The notes below the pieces were generated by a model. It was given only the letters and a program-made list of their open reading frames with translations, had not been told where the DNA came from and made no database searches. Source: Wohlfahrtiimonas larvae (lineage in GTDB: Bacteria; Pseudomonadota; Gammaproteobacteria; Cardiobacteriales; Wohlfahrtiimonadaceae). From it: a stretch of 64,000 nt of DNA. Position 1 is the first letter of the stretch. Every line of letters starts with the position of its first letter. Made by a program: the position numbers and the translations under genes. The DNA lies in NCBI RefSeq assembly GCF_039543665.1, contig NZ_BAABKE010000006.1:62001-126000 (forward strand). Reading direction: 5' to 3'. Shown here one piece after another: positions 9,145 through 17,798 of the stretch.

Positions 9145-10569
9145 TTATTGAAGCTTTAAAGCATTTCTAATAATAAAAAATAGATCTGTTTGATCCAACA
9201 ACCCAACCACATTACCTGCTTGTGGGCCATATGCAGCAATACGTAATTGTGCACCTGTATGATTTTGACTATCTGAATCACTATTGCCATAGCTAATTGT
9301 CATTGGCATACCATCTTTCGTGGTTAATGTTTGTGTTAATCCTGGCGCATCAGAATCATTCGGAATGATCTGACTAGAATGTGCATGATCAGCTGTCACA
9401 ATGATGAGCGTATCACCATGCTGCTGAGCAAATTTCAATCCAACCTGAATTGCTTCATCTAGATCTACTGTTTCACCAATTTGACCACAAGCATTGGCAG
9501 CATGATCCTCTTTATCAATAGATGCGCCTTCAACTTGTAAAAAGAAACCTTTATCATTTTGGCTTAATACATCAATGGCTTTTTCTGTCATCATCGCAAG
9601 TGTTGGAATATCAGCTGTACGTGCATCATTGACTTCACATTTAATCGCCGCTTTTTTATTGCCATTATACTCAGCCTTGGGCCCTTTCCAGCGAACAGGC
9701 ATATTACCATCAGAGAATAACCCTAATACAGGTGTATTTTGGTTAGCGCTCTTAATTGCTGCTAACTCATCAGCATTCGTAACAATAATATAACCACGCT
9801 CTTTAGCTTGATCTAACAAACTTTTGCCTTCCCATTGACCTGCCTTTGCTATCTCTTTAAATGATTTTAATCCACCACCTAAAGTAATATCTGCACGAGT
9901 ATTAATATATTGTTCTGTAATTGATCCTAATCCACCATTTTCAAGTGCAGCTTCTGGGCACAATGTCGCTGTAGCCGTTGGTCCATAACATTTTCGCTTA
10001 GAAATATGTGATGCTTGAGCAGCAGGCGTAGCATCTTGAATTTCAGCCGTCGAAACATTACCTGTTGCAAGACCTGCAGCTTTTGCCATTTCAATCATAG
10101 TAGGCACTGATTGCCCATTAACATCTACACCTAATGCGCCATTATAACTTTTCACACCTGATGACCATGCTGTTGCAGATGCTGCTGAATCCGTTACATA
10201 ATCAGGTTTTTGTGTCGTTTTATCCAAAGAATAATGTGTATATTGCCCTGTAAATGGCAAAGCATCCAATCCTTTAAACGCACCGCCCGCGCCTTCTGCA
10301 TAGTTACGTGCAATCGTGATTTCAGAATCTCCCATCCCATCACCAATGAATAGAATTACATTTTTAACATTATGTTTTTCTAATTCCTGCTTCAAAGCAC
10401 TGATCTGATCACCAGATAAACGGGTTGCACCACCTTTTTCTACAATGTTGCCTTTCGCCGCCCTATCAAATAAGACTGAATCCGCAAAGGATACTGAAGA
10501 TACCGATAATGCCAATGTCATCGCAGTAAAAATTGCACGCATTTTAAAAAGATTAGACTGTTTCATCAA
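9145..10569 (-). CDS. phoA: Periplasmic alkaline phosphatase
   Basis: Secreted metal-dependent phosphomonoesterase that releases phosphate from organic esters. There are 474 residues with a Sec signal peptide (basic start, hydrophobic core, cleavage near VSFADS, about residue 29). The metal-binding GDGMGDSE lies near 76-83, the nucleophile Ser128 in TDSAASAT, then EGASIDKEDHAANAC and VTADHAHSSQ. These match the E. coli PhoA family rather than PhoX or PhoD. Cysteines in KCYGP and TLCPE could form periplasmic disulfides. A good ribosome-binding site (AGGAGA) and a Pho box upstream indicate induction by phosphate starvation. Confidence 0.94.
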   Translation of the reverse strand: MMKQSNLFKMRAIFTAMTLALSVSSVSFADSVLFDRAAKGNIVEKGGATRLSGDQISALKQELEKHNVKNVILFIGDGMGDSEITIARNYAEGAGGAFKGLDALPFTGQYTHYSLDKTTQKPDYVTDSAASATAWSSGVKSYNGALGVDVNGQSVPTMIEMAKAAGLATGNVSTAEIQDATPAAQASHISKRKCYGPTATATLCPEAALENGGLGSITEQYINTRADITLGGGLKSFKEIAKAGQWEGKSLLDQAKERGYIIVTNADELAAIKSANQNTPVLGLFSDGNMPVRWKGPKAEYNGNKKAAIKCEVNDARTADIPTLAMMTEKAIDVLSQNDKGFFLQVEGASIDKEDHAANACGQIGETVDLDEAIQVGLKFAQQHGDTLIIVTADHAHSSQIIPNDSDAPGLTQTLTTKDGMPMTISYGNSDSDSQNHTGAQLRIAAYGPQAGNVVGLLDQTDLFFIIRNALKLQ

Positions 10570-10623
10570 ACTCTCCTGAATTTAAATCAATGGATAAAAA
10601 CTTAGTAGAGTTTACTGATCAGG

Positions 10624-10643
10624 TATGACACATTTATGACACT
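10624..10643 (-). promoter_or_regulatory. PhoB box upstream of phoA
   Basis: On the minus strand the sequence contains two TGTCA direct repeats, at 10641-10637 and 10630-10626, with 11 bp from start to start and an AT-rich spacer. This is the architecture of the E. coli Pho box (TGTCATAAA..TGTCA). It lies about 55 bp before the phoA start codon and overlaps the thiE stop codon. This makes PhoBR control of phoA likely. Confidence 0.82.
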
Positions 10644-11299
10644 AAAAATCTATCATTCATTAATAAGATTTGAATATCTCGGTCACGATGTTGCGAAGCT
10701 GTGATGGCAGAAATTACAGCAATGCCTTCAACCTTCGTATGCAGGACTTCTGCTGCATTTTTAACATTAATCCCACCAATGGCAACTTTAGGGATGTCAG
10801 GATACAACGCAATGCGCTCCGCTAAGCCATGAACACCAATGGCAGGTTCAGCATCGCTTTTAGAAGTCGTTGGGAATATTGGACCTACGCCAACATAATG
10901 CAAACCATCCACTGTACTTGCAATCTTCAACTGCTCAATCGTATTGACGGATAAACCTACATCCATATGATATTGTTTAGCTAACTCGATAGTTTCAGCA
11001 ATCGGTTTATCGGATTGCCCAACATGAATCGCATCTGCACCAATTTCAATCGCTAAATCTACATCATCATTGATAATGAAAGGAATACTCGCGCTTTTAC
11101 ACAGCAATTGTAATCGTTTGGCCATTGCTAAACGATCTTCTTTGCTTTGTAGTGAGCCCTGTCCTTTTTCACGATATTGAAAACAAGTAATACCAAATTT
11201 AATCGCTTCTTCCAATACATCTTCTAACTGTTCTTGGTTCACTACATCTTGTGTGCCAGCAATGAAATACAATTTTAATGCTTTATGCCAATCGATCAT
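10634..11299 (-). CDS. thiE: Thiamine-phosphate synthase
   Basis: Couples hydroxymethylpyrimidine diphosphate with the thiazole phosphate to give thiamine monophosphate. It is a 221-residue TIM barrel. The diphosphate-binding region QYREKG, NDDVDLAIEIGADAIHVGQ, the GPIFPTTSK loop and the phosphate-binding AIGGI are all present. It overlaps thiD by 4 bp (ATGA) and is the last gene of thiM-thiD-thiE. It differs from the ThiE-like protein at 33.4-34.0 kb, which has TenI motifs. Confidence 0.94.
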   Translation of the reverse strand: MIDWHKALKLYFIAGTQDVVNQEQLEDVLEEAIKFGITCFQYREKGQGSLQSKEDRLAMAKRLQLLCKSASIPFIINDDVDLAIEIGADAIHVGQSDKPIAETIELAKQYHMDVGLSVNTIEQLKIASTVDGLHYVGVGPIFPTTSKSDAEPAIGVHGLAERIALYPDIPKVAIGGINVKNAAEVLHTKVEGIAVISAITASQHRDRDIQILLMNDRFLVS

Positions 11300-12105
11300 T
11301 CTACTTTTCCAAATTTACGATAAGCCGCATGGTTGGTTGGCCCATGACCGTGCCCAACTTCAATACCATGATAAATGGCTGATGTGATGTACTCTTTAGC
11401 CATTGCAATTGCTTCTTTCAGAGATTTGCCTTTAGCAATTTCTGCTGTAATGCATGCAGAATATGTACATCCTGTACCATGAGTATTTTTCGTGTGATAA
11501 CGCTGGCTTGCAAACCAATAGCCTTCGCCATCTTCCGTCCATAAGAAATCACGCGCTTCTTCCTCATTCAAGGAATGCCCACCTTTCATTAATACATTAC
11601 TCGCACCTAAAGCTTGAATATCTTTAGCTGCTTGCACCATATCTTCTTCTGTTTCGATCTTTCTAGCTAAAATAGTTTCAGCTTCAGGAATATTGGGCGT
11701 CACTAATGTTGCTAATGGCAACATATGTTCAATCATAGCTTTCGTTGCTGTATCTTCCATCAATGCAGCGCCACCTTTAGCAACCATTACAGGATCAACG
11801 ATCAATGCTGCTTTAGAATGCTGTTTGAGATAATCAGCAATAGCGATTATATAATCGCTATTTAATAACATTCCTGTTTTAATCGCTTTCAAATCAAAAT
11901 CAGCAAACAATGCATCTAATTGTCCAATCACATATTCCATAGGTACAAGATGAACGCCATGCACACCCAAAGTATTTTGTACTGTTAATGCAATGATCGC
12001 AGATGTACCAAAAACATCACGTTCTTGGAAAGTTTTCAAATCTGCTTGAATCCCGGCACCACCACCGCTATCACTTCCTGCAATTGTACAAACTTGTGGA
12101 ATCAT
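11296..12105 (-). CDS. thiD: Hydroxymethylpyrimidine/phosphomethylpyrimidine kinase
   Basis: Phosphorylates HMP and HMP-P to HMP-PP for thiamine synthesis and salvage. There are 269 residues of the ribokinase-like fold. The N-terminal IAGSDSGGGAGIQADLKTF and the C-terminal anion-hole signature THGTGCTYSACI, with the catalytic Asp region, are both present. It begins 9 bp after thiM and overlaps thiE by 4 bp, so the genes are translationally coupled. Confidence 0.96.
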   Translation of the reverse strand: MIPQVCTIAGSDSGGGAGIQADLKTFQERDVFGTSAIIALTVQNTLGVHGVHLVPMEYVIGQLDALFADFDLKAIKTGMLLNSDYIIAIADYLKQHSKAALIVDPVMVAKGGAALMEDTATKAMIEHMLPLATLVTPNIPEAETILARKIETEEDMVQAAKDIQALGASNVLMKGGHSLNEEEARDFLWTEDGEGYWFASQRYHTKNTHGTGCTYSACITAEIAKGKSLKEAIAMAKEYITSAIYHGIEVGHGHGPTNHAAYRKFGKVE

Positions 12106-12114
12106 AATTTCCTC

Positions 12115-12897
12115 CTACTCAATAATATTAATATATTGATTATCATTTTCATTTAATAAATATAATTGATCAATAAAATGCATTTGAAATGTACCTGGCA
12201 TTGTCGACTTCTGATAAGCGTAATCTCCTGCAACACCATACAAGCTATGTGCTGCAATGACACTATCTAATGACTGTTCTACTGCTAAAAATGCCGCTGA
12301 AACTGCCGTCAGTAAACATCCCATTCCTGTAACTTTTGTCATCAATGAATGACCATTTTTCACACCAACAATACGCTGACCGTCACTGATCCAATCTATT
12401 TCTCCACTGATTGCAATCATACAATTAAATTTTATGGCAGCTTCTTTTGCAAGATTTTGAAGATCATAGTCACCTTCACCACTATCGACACCCTTAGCTT
12501 CCCATTGAATACCGCATAAAGTTGCAATTTCACCAGCATTACCACGAATCAACGTCATTTGTGCTGTTTCTAATAATCGCTCTACACACTTCTTACGATA
12601 ATCACTAGCACCCACACCAACTGGGTCAAAAACTAAAGGATGATCTAATTCATTGGCAGCTTTGCCTGCCAATAACATTGCATAAAAAGCTTCTGAAGTA
12701 ATAGTTCCGATATTGAGGGCAGTTGAATGGCAAATATTCGTGATCGTGCCAACTTCTTCTTCTGCGTATGCCATAATTGGTGATGCACCCAAAGCCAATA
12801 AACCATTAGCCACAAAGTTAGCTACAACTTGATTTGTCATATTATGAACAAGTGGTGATGTTTGACGCAATGCATAAAGATACGAATACGCATCCAT
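12115..12897 (-). CDS. thiM: Hydroxyethylthiazole kinase
   Basis: Salvage enzyme that phosphorylates 4-methyl-5-(2-hydroxyethyl)thiazole. From the ATG at 12897 it has 260 residues, the normal ThiM length. Motifs are PLVHNMTNQVVANFVANGLLA, FDPVGVGAS, RGNAGEI and TGMGCLLTAV. An upstream in-frame ATG (12948) would add 17 residues lying inside the riboswitch region. The ATG at 12897 has AGGAGG 8 nt before it, so it is chosen. It is the first gene of thiM-thiD-thiE behind a TPP riboswitch. Confidence 0.94.
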   Translation of the reverse strand: MDAYSYLYALRQTSPLVHNMTNQVVANFVANGLLALGASPIMAYAEEEVGTITNICHSTALNIGTITSEAFYAMLLAGKAANELDHPLVFDPVGVGASDYRKKCVERLLETAQMTLIRGNAGEIATLCGIQWEAKGVDSGEGDYDLQNLAKEAAIKFNCMIAISGEIDWISDGQRIVGVKNGHSLMTKVTGMGCLLTAVSAAFLAVEQSLDSVIAAHSLYGVAGDYAYQKSTMPGTFQMHFIDQLYLLNENDNQYINIIE

Positions 12898-12939
12898 ATA
12901 AAGCCTCCTATAAATTATAGACGAGCTTAGAGAATGCGA

Positions 12940-13020
12940 TAACCACATTCCCTACGCTGGTACTAACCAGATCAGGTCTAAGGGTCAGGAAACTCCTTCT
13001 CAGCAAATGCTCCCCTAGTG
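12940..13020 (-). promoter_or_regulatory. TPP riboswitch upstream of thiMDE
   Basis: Minus-strand THI-box element. The conserved CTGAGA, then the ACC-CTT-rich P3 region, GACCTGATCTGGTTAGTACC and CAGCGTAGGGAA appear in the canonical order. The 3' strand GGGAATG can pair with CATTCTC just downstream (near 12931-12937), which would make an expression platform before the AGGAGG of thiM. The mechanism is probably translational; no T-run terminator is evident between aptamer and start codon. Confidence 0.93.
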
Positions 13021-13028
13021 GATACAAT

Positions 13029-13058
13029 AAAAGCCGCAAGAATTACTTACGGCTTTTG
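13029..13058 (-). terminator. Terminator after fnr
   Basis: Near-perfect hairpin: AAAAGCCG-CAAG pairs with CTTACGGCTTTT around the loop AATTA, followed on the minus strand by a T-rich tail. It lies 15 bp beyond the fnr stop and separates fnr from the thiM riboswitch. Confidence 0.8.
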
Positions 13059-13073
13059 GATTTTAATATGAAA

Positions 13074-13781
13074 CTACTTCACCATCGCGCGAAGCTTTTC
13101 CATCTCCAATAATTTAATTTCTCGATGATTCACTTGAATCAATTCCTGTTCTTGCAAACGTTTCAATAATCGGCTGACAGTTTCTACTGCTAAACCTAGG
13201 AAACTCCCAATATCAGAACGAGACATGCTTAATACAAATTCTGTCGCAGAATAACCACGGCGAGAAAAACGTGATGATAAGCTAAGGAATAAAGCAACTA
13301 ATCGCGCTTCTGCTGATTGTGAGCCAACCATCATCAATAATTGTTCTTCTGAATGAAGCTCTTGACTCATAATTCTCAAAAGTTGCTTAGAAATACTTGG
13401 AATGATGGCCGAAAGATCTTCTAAACGATCATAAGGTAACTCACACAAACTGGTCGTTTCTAATGTTCTAGCACCACAAGGATGAATTCCTGTTGCGACT
13501 GCATCTAACCCAATGATTTCACCAGGCAAATAGAAGCCTGTAACGTATTCAGTACCATCTGAAGCTACGTTGTATGTTTTAACCGAACCTGAACGAATAG
13601 CGTAGAGCGATGTAAATCTATCCTCAGGAAGATATATATGCTTGCCTCGTGGCAATGGTCGGCTATGCCCAACAATAGACTCAAGCTTTGTGAAATCCTC
13701 GCCTTCTAATCCGACAGGAATACACAGCTGCTGTAAGCTGCAATTGTTACATGCAATTTTTAGATTTCTCAATACGGACAT
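13074..13781 (-). CDS. fnr: FNR-type oxygen-sensing transcription regulator
   Basis: Global regulator of the aerobic/anaerobic switch. There are 235 residues. N-terminal Cys11, Cys14 and Cys20 (CX2CX5C) together with Cys113 in SLCELP match the four ligands of the oxygen-labile [4Fe-4S] cluster of E. coli FNR. The cyclic-nucleotide-type barrel follows (about 30-130), then a dimerisation helix. The C-terminal winged helix has ETVSRLL, where the E..SR residues contact TTGAT half-sites. The gene stands alone with its own terminator. The SMR pair lies upstream on the same strand. Confidence 0.93.
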   Translation of the reverse strand: MSVLRNLKIACNNCSLQQLCIPVGLEGEDFTKLESIVGHSRPLPRGKHIYLPEDRFTSLYAIRSGSVKTYNVASDGTEYVTGFYLPGEIIGLDAVATGIHPCGARTLETTSLCELPYDRLEDLSAIIPSISKQLLRIMSQELHSEEQLLMMVGSQSAEARLVALFLSLSSRFSRRGYSATEFVLSMSRSDIGSFLGLAVETVSRLLKRLQEQELIQVNHREIKLLEMEKLRAMVK

Positions 13782-13876
13782 ATATTAACTTCACTTAATT
13801 TATTGAATATTTAAACCTTAAACGCCATTTGATATTAACACAGAAACTTCATAATCCGTGCGCATCATCAAAAAAT

Positions 13877-14236
13877 TTAACTAAAATAACTTAAACCACT
13901 TACGCCAAGGATAATTAAACCTAAACCTATCCCTTTTCTCGATGTCAATGGTTCTTTAAAAATTAGTACACCAGAGACTGACACCATCAACGTTGATAAC
14001 CCTGACCAAACAGCATACCCAATACTAACATCTAAATTTTTAAATATTATATTTATTAATATAAAAAATACACTATACCCGCCGATAACGCCAATAATTG
14101 GCTTTTTATTATTGAATCCGTCGGAATACTTTAAACTAATGGTGCCAATTGTACTGAATAGAATTGCAACTACTAACATCACCCATGGATTGAAGCTATC
14201 AACAAAGTGAATGATCTTAGTAATAAATTCTACCAT
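13877..14236 (-). CDS. SMR-family membrane protein, subunit B (essential Glu replaced)
   Basis: Small multidrug resistance fold with four membrane helices, 119 residues from the ATG at 14236. That ATG overlaps the stop of the preceding SMR gene (TAATG), so the two are translationally coupled. A longer frame to 14284 would read through the partner gene and is rejected. The MdtI-like LKYSDGF and the SMR core GYAVWSGLS are clear. In helix 1 the position of the proton/substrate-binding Glu14 of EmrE (AILAEVIGT) reads AILFSTIGT, with Ser for Glu. It may be the non-catalytic half of an asymmetric pair. Confidence 0.85.
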   Translation of the reverse strand: MVEFITKIIHFVDSFNPWVMLVVAILFSTIGTISLKYSDGFNNKKPIIGVIGGYSVFFILINIIFKNLDVSIGYAVWSGLSTLMVSVSGVLIFKEPLTSRKGIGLGLIILGVSGLSYFS

Positions 14237-14550
14237 TATTTTGATCCTAATATTAATACGCCTAGAATAATCAATGCTAGGCAAATTGCAATGGGGATAG
14301 TAATTGCTTCTTTATAAAAAAAGAATCCTATTAAAAATATAAGGATTGCTCCTGAAGCAGACCAAATGGCATACGTCACTGCCACTTCCATTTTACGTAA
14401 ACAGAAAGTAAAACAAGTGAAAGAGATCCCAAAAAACACTGTCATAAGAACAACCGCCCACCAAACCGTTAGGCCATGAGCTTCTTTCATCATAACAATT
14501 CCAAGTGCTTCAAAGATTATAGCACCTGCGAGTAATAGTTTTGCAGGCAT
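14236..14550 (-). CDS. SMR-family membrane protein, subunit A
   Basis: A 104-residue four-helix membrane protein of the small multidrug resistance family. The essential Glu14 is present in AIIFEALG, and the core motif VTYAIWSASG corresponds to IAYAIWSG of EmrE. It forms a two-gene unit with the downstream SMR gene, whose start codon overlaps this stop. Paired SMR proteins (EbrAB, MdtIJ, NepAB) usually act as heterodimers exporting cationic drugs, polyamines or metabolites. The substrate here is unknown. Confidence 0.87.
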   Translation of the reverse strand: MPAKLLLAGAIIFEALGIVMMKEAHGLTVWWAVVLMTVFFGISFTCFTFCLRKMEVAVTYAIWSASGAILIFLIGFFFYKEAITIPIAICLALIILGVLILGSK

Positions 14551-14775
14551 TCTTTACGTAATATTCTAATATAAAAAAGGGGCATTCTAACATTAAATAC
14601 ATAATTGTGTTGACTTATCATAAGATTTCTTGCGCTTGTCATACTTTATATAACTGATTCAATTGCCTAAATAAATCATAGTCAATTAATTTTAACTGCA
14701 CTATTAAAGTCTCAGCCTTTGTTTTAATATCTATTGTAATATTGATACTTATTCAATCAGTGGAGCACTCTTTTC

Positions 14776-15621
14776 ATGGAACTCATCATTACAGCTTTTT
14801 TACTCGGCTTATATGGGTCGGGGCACTGCATATCAATGTGTGGTCCTGTAGTTGGTATTTTAGGGATGAATACCCAAACACATCGAGTAACCGCTGCATT
14901 TCTGTACAATTTAGGGAGAATCACAACTTATTCCTTATTAGGCATTATTGCAGCCATATTAAGCATCGCGATGAATGACCTTAAACCTATACAACTAATA
15001 TTACGCTATCTTGCAGGTATTTTAATGCTCTTTGTGGCATTACAATTTTTCGGCTTTCCAAAATTTTTAGCCTTTGTGGAGAAACCCCTTAAGAATTTTA
15101 CAAAACCTATTACAAAACTCTCTCAAAGATTTTTTCCTATCAATACTAAACTTCGTGCTTATTGTGCAGGTATGGTGTGGGGATTATTTCCTTGCGGCAT
15201 GGTTTATGCAGCTTTTGCTATTAGCTTAAGTGCCACGAGCTTTATTCAGGCTCCATTGATTATGTTTGGTTTTGGATTGGGCACATTTGCCGTCATGGTT
15301 TCTCTGTCCATTTTTGGGAATTATGCGGGCAAATTTCTGACACATCCGAAATTACGTATTGTTTCTGGCATACTCATTTTAGCCATGACGCTTATGTATT
15401 TAATCCCCATGCTGATAAAGGATTTAGGGCTCAGTCAAGGCATGGATCACAGCATGATGAACCATGTTGAAATGGACCACAGCGCAACCGAGCACAAGTC
15501 TGATATAGATCATTCTTTACAAAAATTGACTATTGACCACAACTCCCACAATATTGATACTAACGCTAACCATGAACATCAGATGAATGAACCTATAGAT
15601 CACTCATCAATGTCACATTAA
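14776..15621 (+). CDS. TauE/SafE (UreH/DsbD-like) membrane protein with His/Met-rich tail
   Basis: Polytopic inner-membrane protein of 281 residues with about six membrane helices. The paired-cysteine motif GLYGSGHCISMCGP (Cys18, Cys22) in helix 1 and LFPCGMVY in helix 4 identify the branch of the sulfite exporter TauE/SafE superfamily that resembles UreH and CcdA/DsbD. The last 60 residues form a hydrophilic tail with 11 His and 6 Met, including MDHSMMNH-type motifs typical of copper-binding segments. It is the first of four co-directional genes with short gaps (10, 33 and 31 bp). A role in metal or thiol/sulfite transport is inference. Confidence 0.8.
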   Translation: MELIITAFLLGLYGSGHCISMCGPVVGILGMNTQTHRVTAAFLYNLGRITTYSLLGIIAAILSIAMNDLKPIQLILRYLAGILMLFVALQFFGFPKFLAFVEKPLKNFTKPITKLSQRFFPINTKLRAYCAGMVWGLFPCGMVYAAFAISLSATSFIQAPLIMFGFGLGTFAVMVSLSIFGNYAGKFLTHPKLRIVSGILILAMTLMYLIPMLIKDLGLSQGMDHSMMNHVEMDHSATEHKSDIDHSLQKLTIDHNSHNIDTNANHEHQMNEPIDHSSMSH

Positions 15622-15631
15622 GGAAAATTTT

Positions 15632-16306
15632 ATGTCTTACAGTATTCACACCGAACTTTTCGGCCCTTACCAAAATTTTAGCCATATTTTAGTAGATGAA
15701 GCGAGCCAAAAAGCTGTTGTCTTTGATCCTGCATGGGATGCAGATTATATCGCCCAACGCCTACAAAAATTAGGTGTAACGCTTGAAGCCATTTGGCTAA
15801 CCCACGGGCATCACGATCATACCAATGCTTTAGATGCTTTACGGACTATTTATAATGTACCAGTGTACGCATCCCAGATTGAAATTGATTTCATCAACAA
15901 TGTACCTGAAGCCATTAATAGTAAAGTCTTTTTACCTTTACCTAACGATATCCAAGGCTTCAAAGACGGCGATATATTACAGTTAGGCGAAACGACAGCA
16001 AAAATTATCCATACCCCTGGACATAGCTCTGGTTCTGTTTGCTTTTTACTCACAGACGATATGATCACAGGTGACACCATTTTTATTGATGGCTGTGGCC
16101 GCGCAGATTTACCTGGCTCTAGCCCCAATGAATTATTTGAATCATTAACTAAAATTGTGAAAACAGTACCGCATCACGTCACATTACATACAGGGCATGC
16201 TTATGGTCCTAGCGATACTGCAACATTAGAATCACAAATTAAAACAAATCCATACTTAAAAAGAGCCAATCGTCATGAATTTGTCGATTATAGAATGAGC
16301 AATTAA
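15632..16306 (+). CDS. Metallo-beta-lactamase-fold hydrolase, persulfide dioxygenase/GloB-like
   Basis: Cytoplasmic MBL-fold enzyme of 224 residues. The metal motif THGHHDH supplies His58, His60, Asp62 and His63. The next ligands are in HTPGHSSGS and GDTIFIDGCGRADLPGSS. The GCGRADLPG segment resembles ETHE1/persulfide dioxygenases and YcbL-type glyoxalase II. Its place between a TauE-like protein and a cystine importer, with a CoA-disulfide-reductase-like gene after them, favours a persulfide role. Glyoxalase II activity remains possible. AAGGAAA precedes the ATG. Confidence 0.78.
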   Translation: MSYSIHTELFGPYQNFSHILVDEASQKAVVFDPAWDADYIAQRLQKLGVTLEAIWLTHGHHDHTNALDALRTIYNVPVYASQIEIDFINNVPEAINSKVFLPLPNDIQGFKDGDILQLGETTAKIIHTPGHSSGSVCFLLTDDMITGDTIFIDGCGRADLPGSSPNELFESLTKIVKTVPHHVTLHTGHAYGPSDTATLESQIKTNPYLKRANRHEFVDYRMSN

Positions 16307-16339
16307 TGAAAAAATTCCATAACTTATAAGGAAAACACC

Positions 16340-17767
16340 ATGAGTACTACTCTTCCTACCATACTCAATCTCGCCATATTCGTCGCAATACTATCTGTAT
16401 TGTACTGGATGCAAAAAAAATACTACTCTTTTGCTAAACGAGTATTTACAGCACTTGGATTAGGTATCTTATTTGGTTTAGTCTTACATTTTTTATATAA
16501 CACCGCAACGCCTGAAAGTGCAACTATTTTAAAACATACCATTGCTTATACAGATATTGTGGGTACAGGCTATGTCAAACTGTTAAAAATGATCATTATG
16601 CCACTCATTATGGTATCTTTGATTTCTGCTATCATCAAATTAAAAGGTGCTGATTCTATTGGTAAAATTAGTGCCTTATCTATAGGTACATTAGTTGGAA
16701 CAACTGTCATTGCTGCATTAATTGGTATTGTGGTTGCTCACTTATTTGGATTAAGTGCAGAGGGTATGACTGCAGGCGCAGCGGAAATTGCTCGTGGAGA
16801 AGCTCTGTTAGAAACAAATCACCATATGGGTGAATTTTCTTTACCTAATATGATCATTGCATTTATTCCAGAAAATCCATTCCAAGATATTGCAGGATTA
16901 CGCAGCACCTCTACCATTGCTGTTGTAATTTTCTCTATTTTTATCGGCATTTCTGCGATGGGAATTGCGAAGAAAAAGCCTGAACTATTTGCATCATTTG
17001 AACACTTTATGCAAGTTGCTCAAGCAATCGTTATGCGCTTAGTCACTATTGTATTACGTTTAACCCCTTATGGTGTAGCTGCATTAATGGCAAAAATGGT
17101 AGCTGTTTCTGAGTTTGCAGAGATCGCGAAATTAATTACATTTGTTGCTGCATCTTATGTTGCCTTGATTTCTATGTTTATAGTCCATTTGTTAATCATT
17201 ACTGCAACAGGCTTAAGCCCAATTCAATTTGTGAAAAAAATTATTCCTTTATTAATTTTTGCATTCACATCTAGAAGTAGTGCCGCATCTATCCCTTTCA
17301 ATATTCGCACACAAACTCAAGGTTTAGGTATTTCCGATGGTGTTGCTAACTTTGCAGCATCCTTTGGTGCGACCATTGGCCAAAATGGTTGTGGCGGTAT
17401 CTATCCCGCAATGCTAGCGTTCATGATCGCTCCCACAATGGGGGTTGATCCTTGGTCTTTAAGCTTTATCCTACCTTTATTAATCATCATTGCAATTAGT
17501 TCTTTCGGCGTTGCTGGTGTCGGTGGCGGCGCAACATTTGCTGCATTAATCGTACTATCTGCAATGGATTACCCTGTTGCATTGGCAGGTTTATTAATTG
17601 CAATTGAACCATTAATCGATATGGGACGTACTGCATTAAACGTATCTGGCTCTGTCACTGCGGGTACAGTTACAGCTCGAATTATGGGTGAATTAGATGC
17701 AACTGTCTTTAATAGCCAAGAACAAATACAATTAGATTCAGATTCATCCACTAATGAACTTAACTAA
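16340..17767 (+). CDS. tcyP: L-cystine transporter TcyP (DAACS family)
   Basis: Sodium- or proton-coupled cystine importer of the inner membrane, 475 residues with about eight to ten membrane helices and two hairpins. The segments FGATIGQNGCGGIYPAML, GVAGVGGGATFAAL and EPLIDMGRTALNVSGS match TcyP/YdjN as I remember it. They distinguish it from glutamate carriers, which have NMDG in place of the tip motif. It is third in the putative sulfur operon. Imported cystine yields cysteine and, through lyases, cysteine persulfide, which links it to the neighbouring genes. Confidence 0.88.
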   Translation: MSTTLPTILNLAIFVAILSVLYWMQKKYYSFAKRVFTALGLGILFGLVLHFLYNTATPESATILKHTIAYTDIVGTGYVKLLKMIIMPLIMVSLISAIIKLKGADSIGKISALSIGTLVGTTVIAALIGIVVAHLFGLSAEGMTAGAAEIARGEALLETNHHMGEFSLPNMIIAFIPENPFQDIAGLRSTSTIAVVIFSIFIGISAMGIAKKKPELFASFEHFMQVAQAIVMRLVTIVLRLTPYGVAALMAKMVAVSEFAEIAKLITFVAASYVALISMFIVHLLIITATGLSPIQFVKKIIPLLIFAFTSRSSAASIPFNIRTQTQGLGISDGVANFAASFGATIGQNGCGGIYPAMLAFMIAPTMGVDPWSLSFILPLLIIIAISSFGVAGVGGGATFAALIVLSAMDYPVALAGLLIAIEPLIDMGRTALNVSGSVTAGTVTARIMGELDATVFNSQEQIQLDSDSSTNELN

Positions 17768-17798
17768 GTTTAATTTAATTTTAAGATAAGGAGGTCAT

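Noticed and set aside
14742..14756. FNR-like site TTGATACTTATTCAA before the TauE-like gene
   Set aside because: The half-sites are separated by one base too many for an FNR box, and it is only about 20 bp from the ATG.
15442..15618. Repeat array encoding the His-rich tail
   Set aside because: The DNA is not a regular tandem repeat; only the amino-acid pattern recurs. It is kept as a protein feature, not a DNA repeat.
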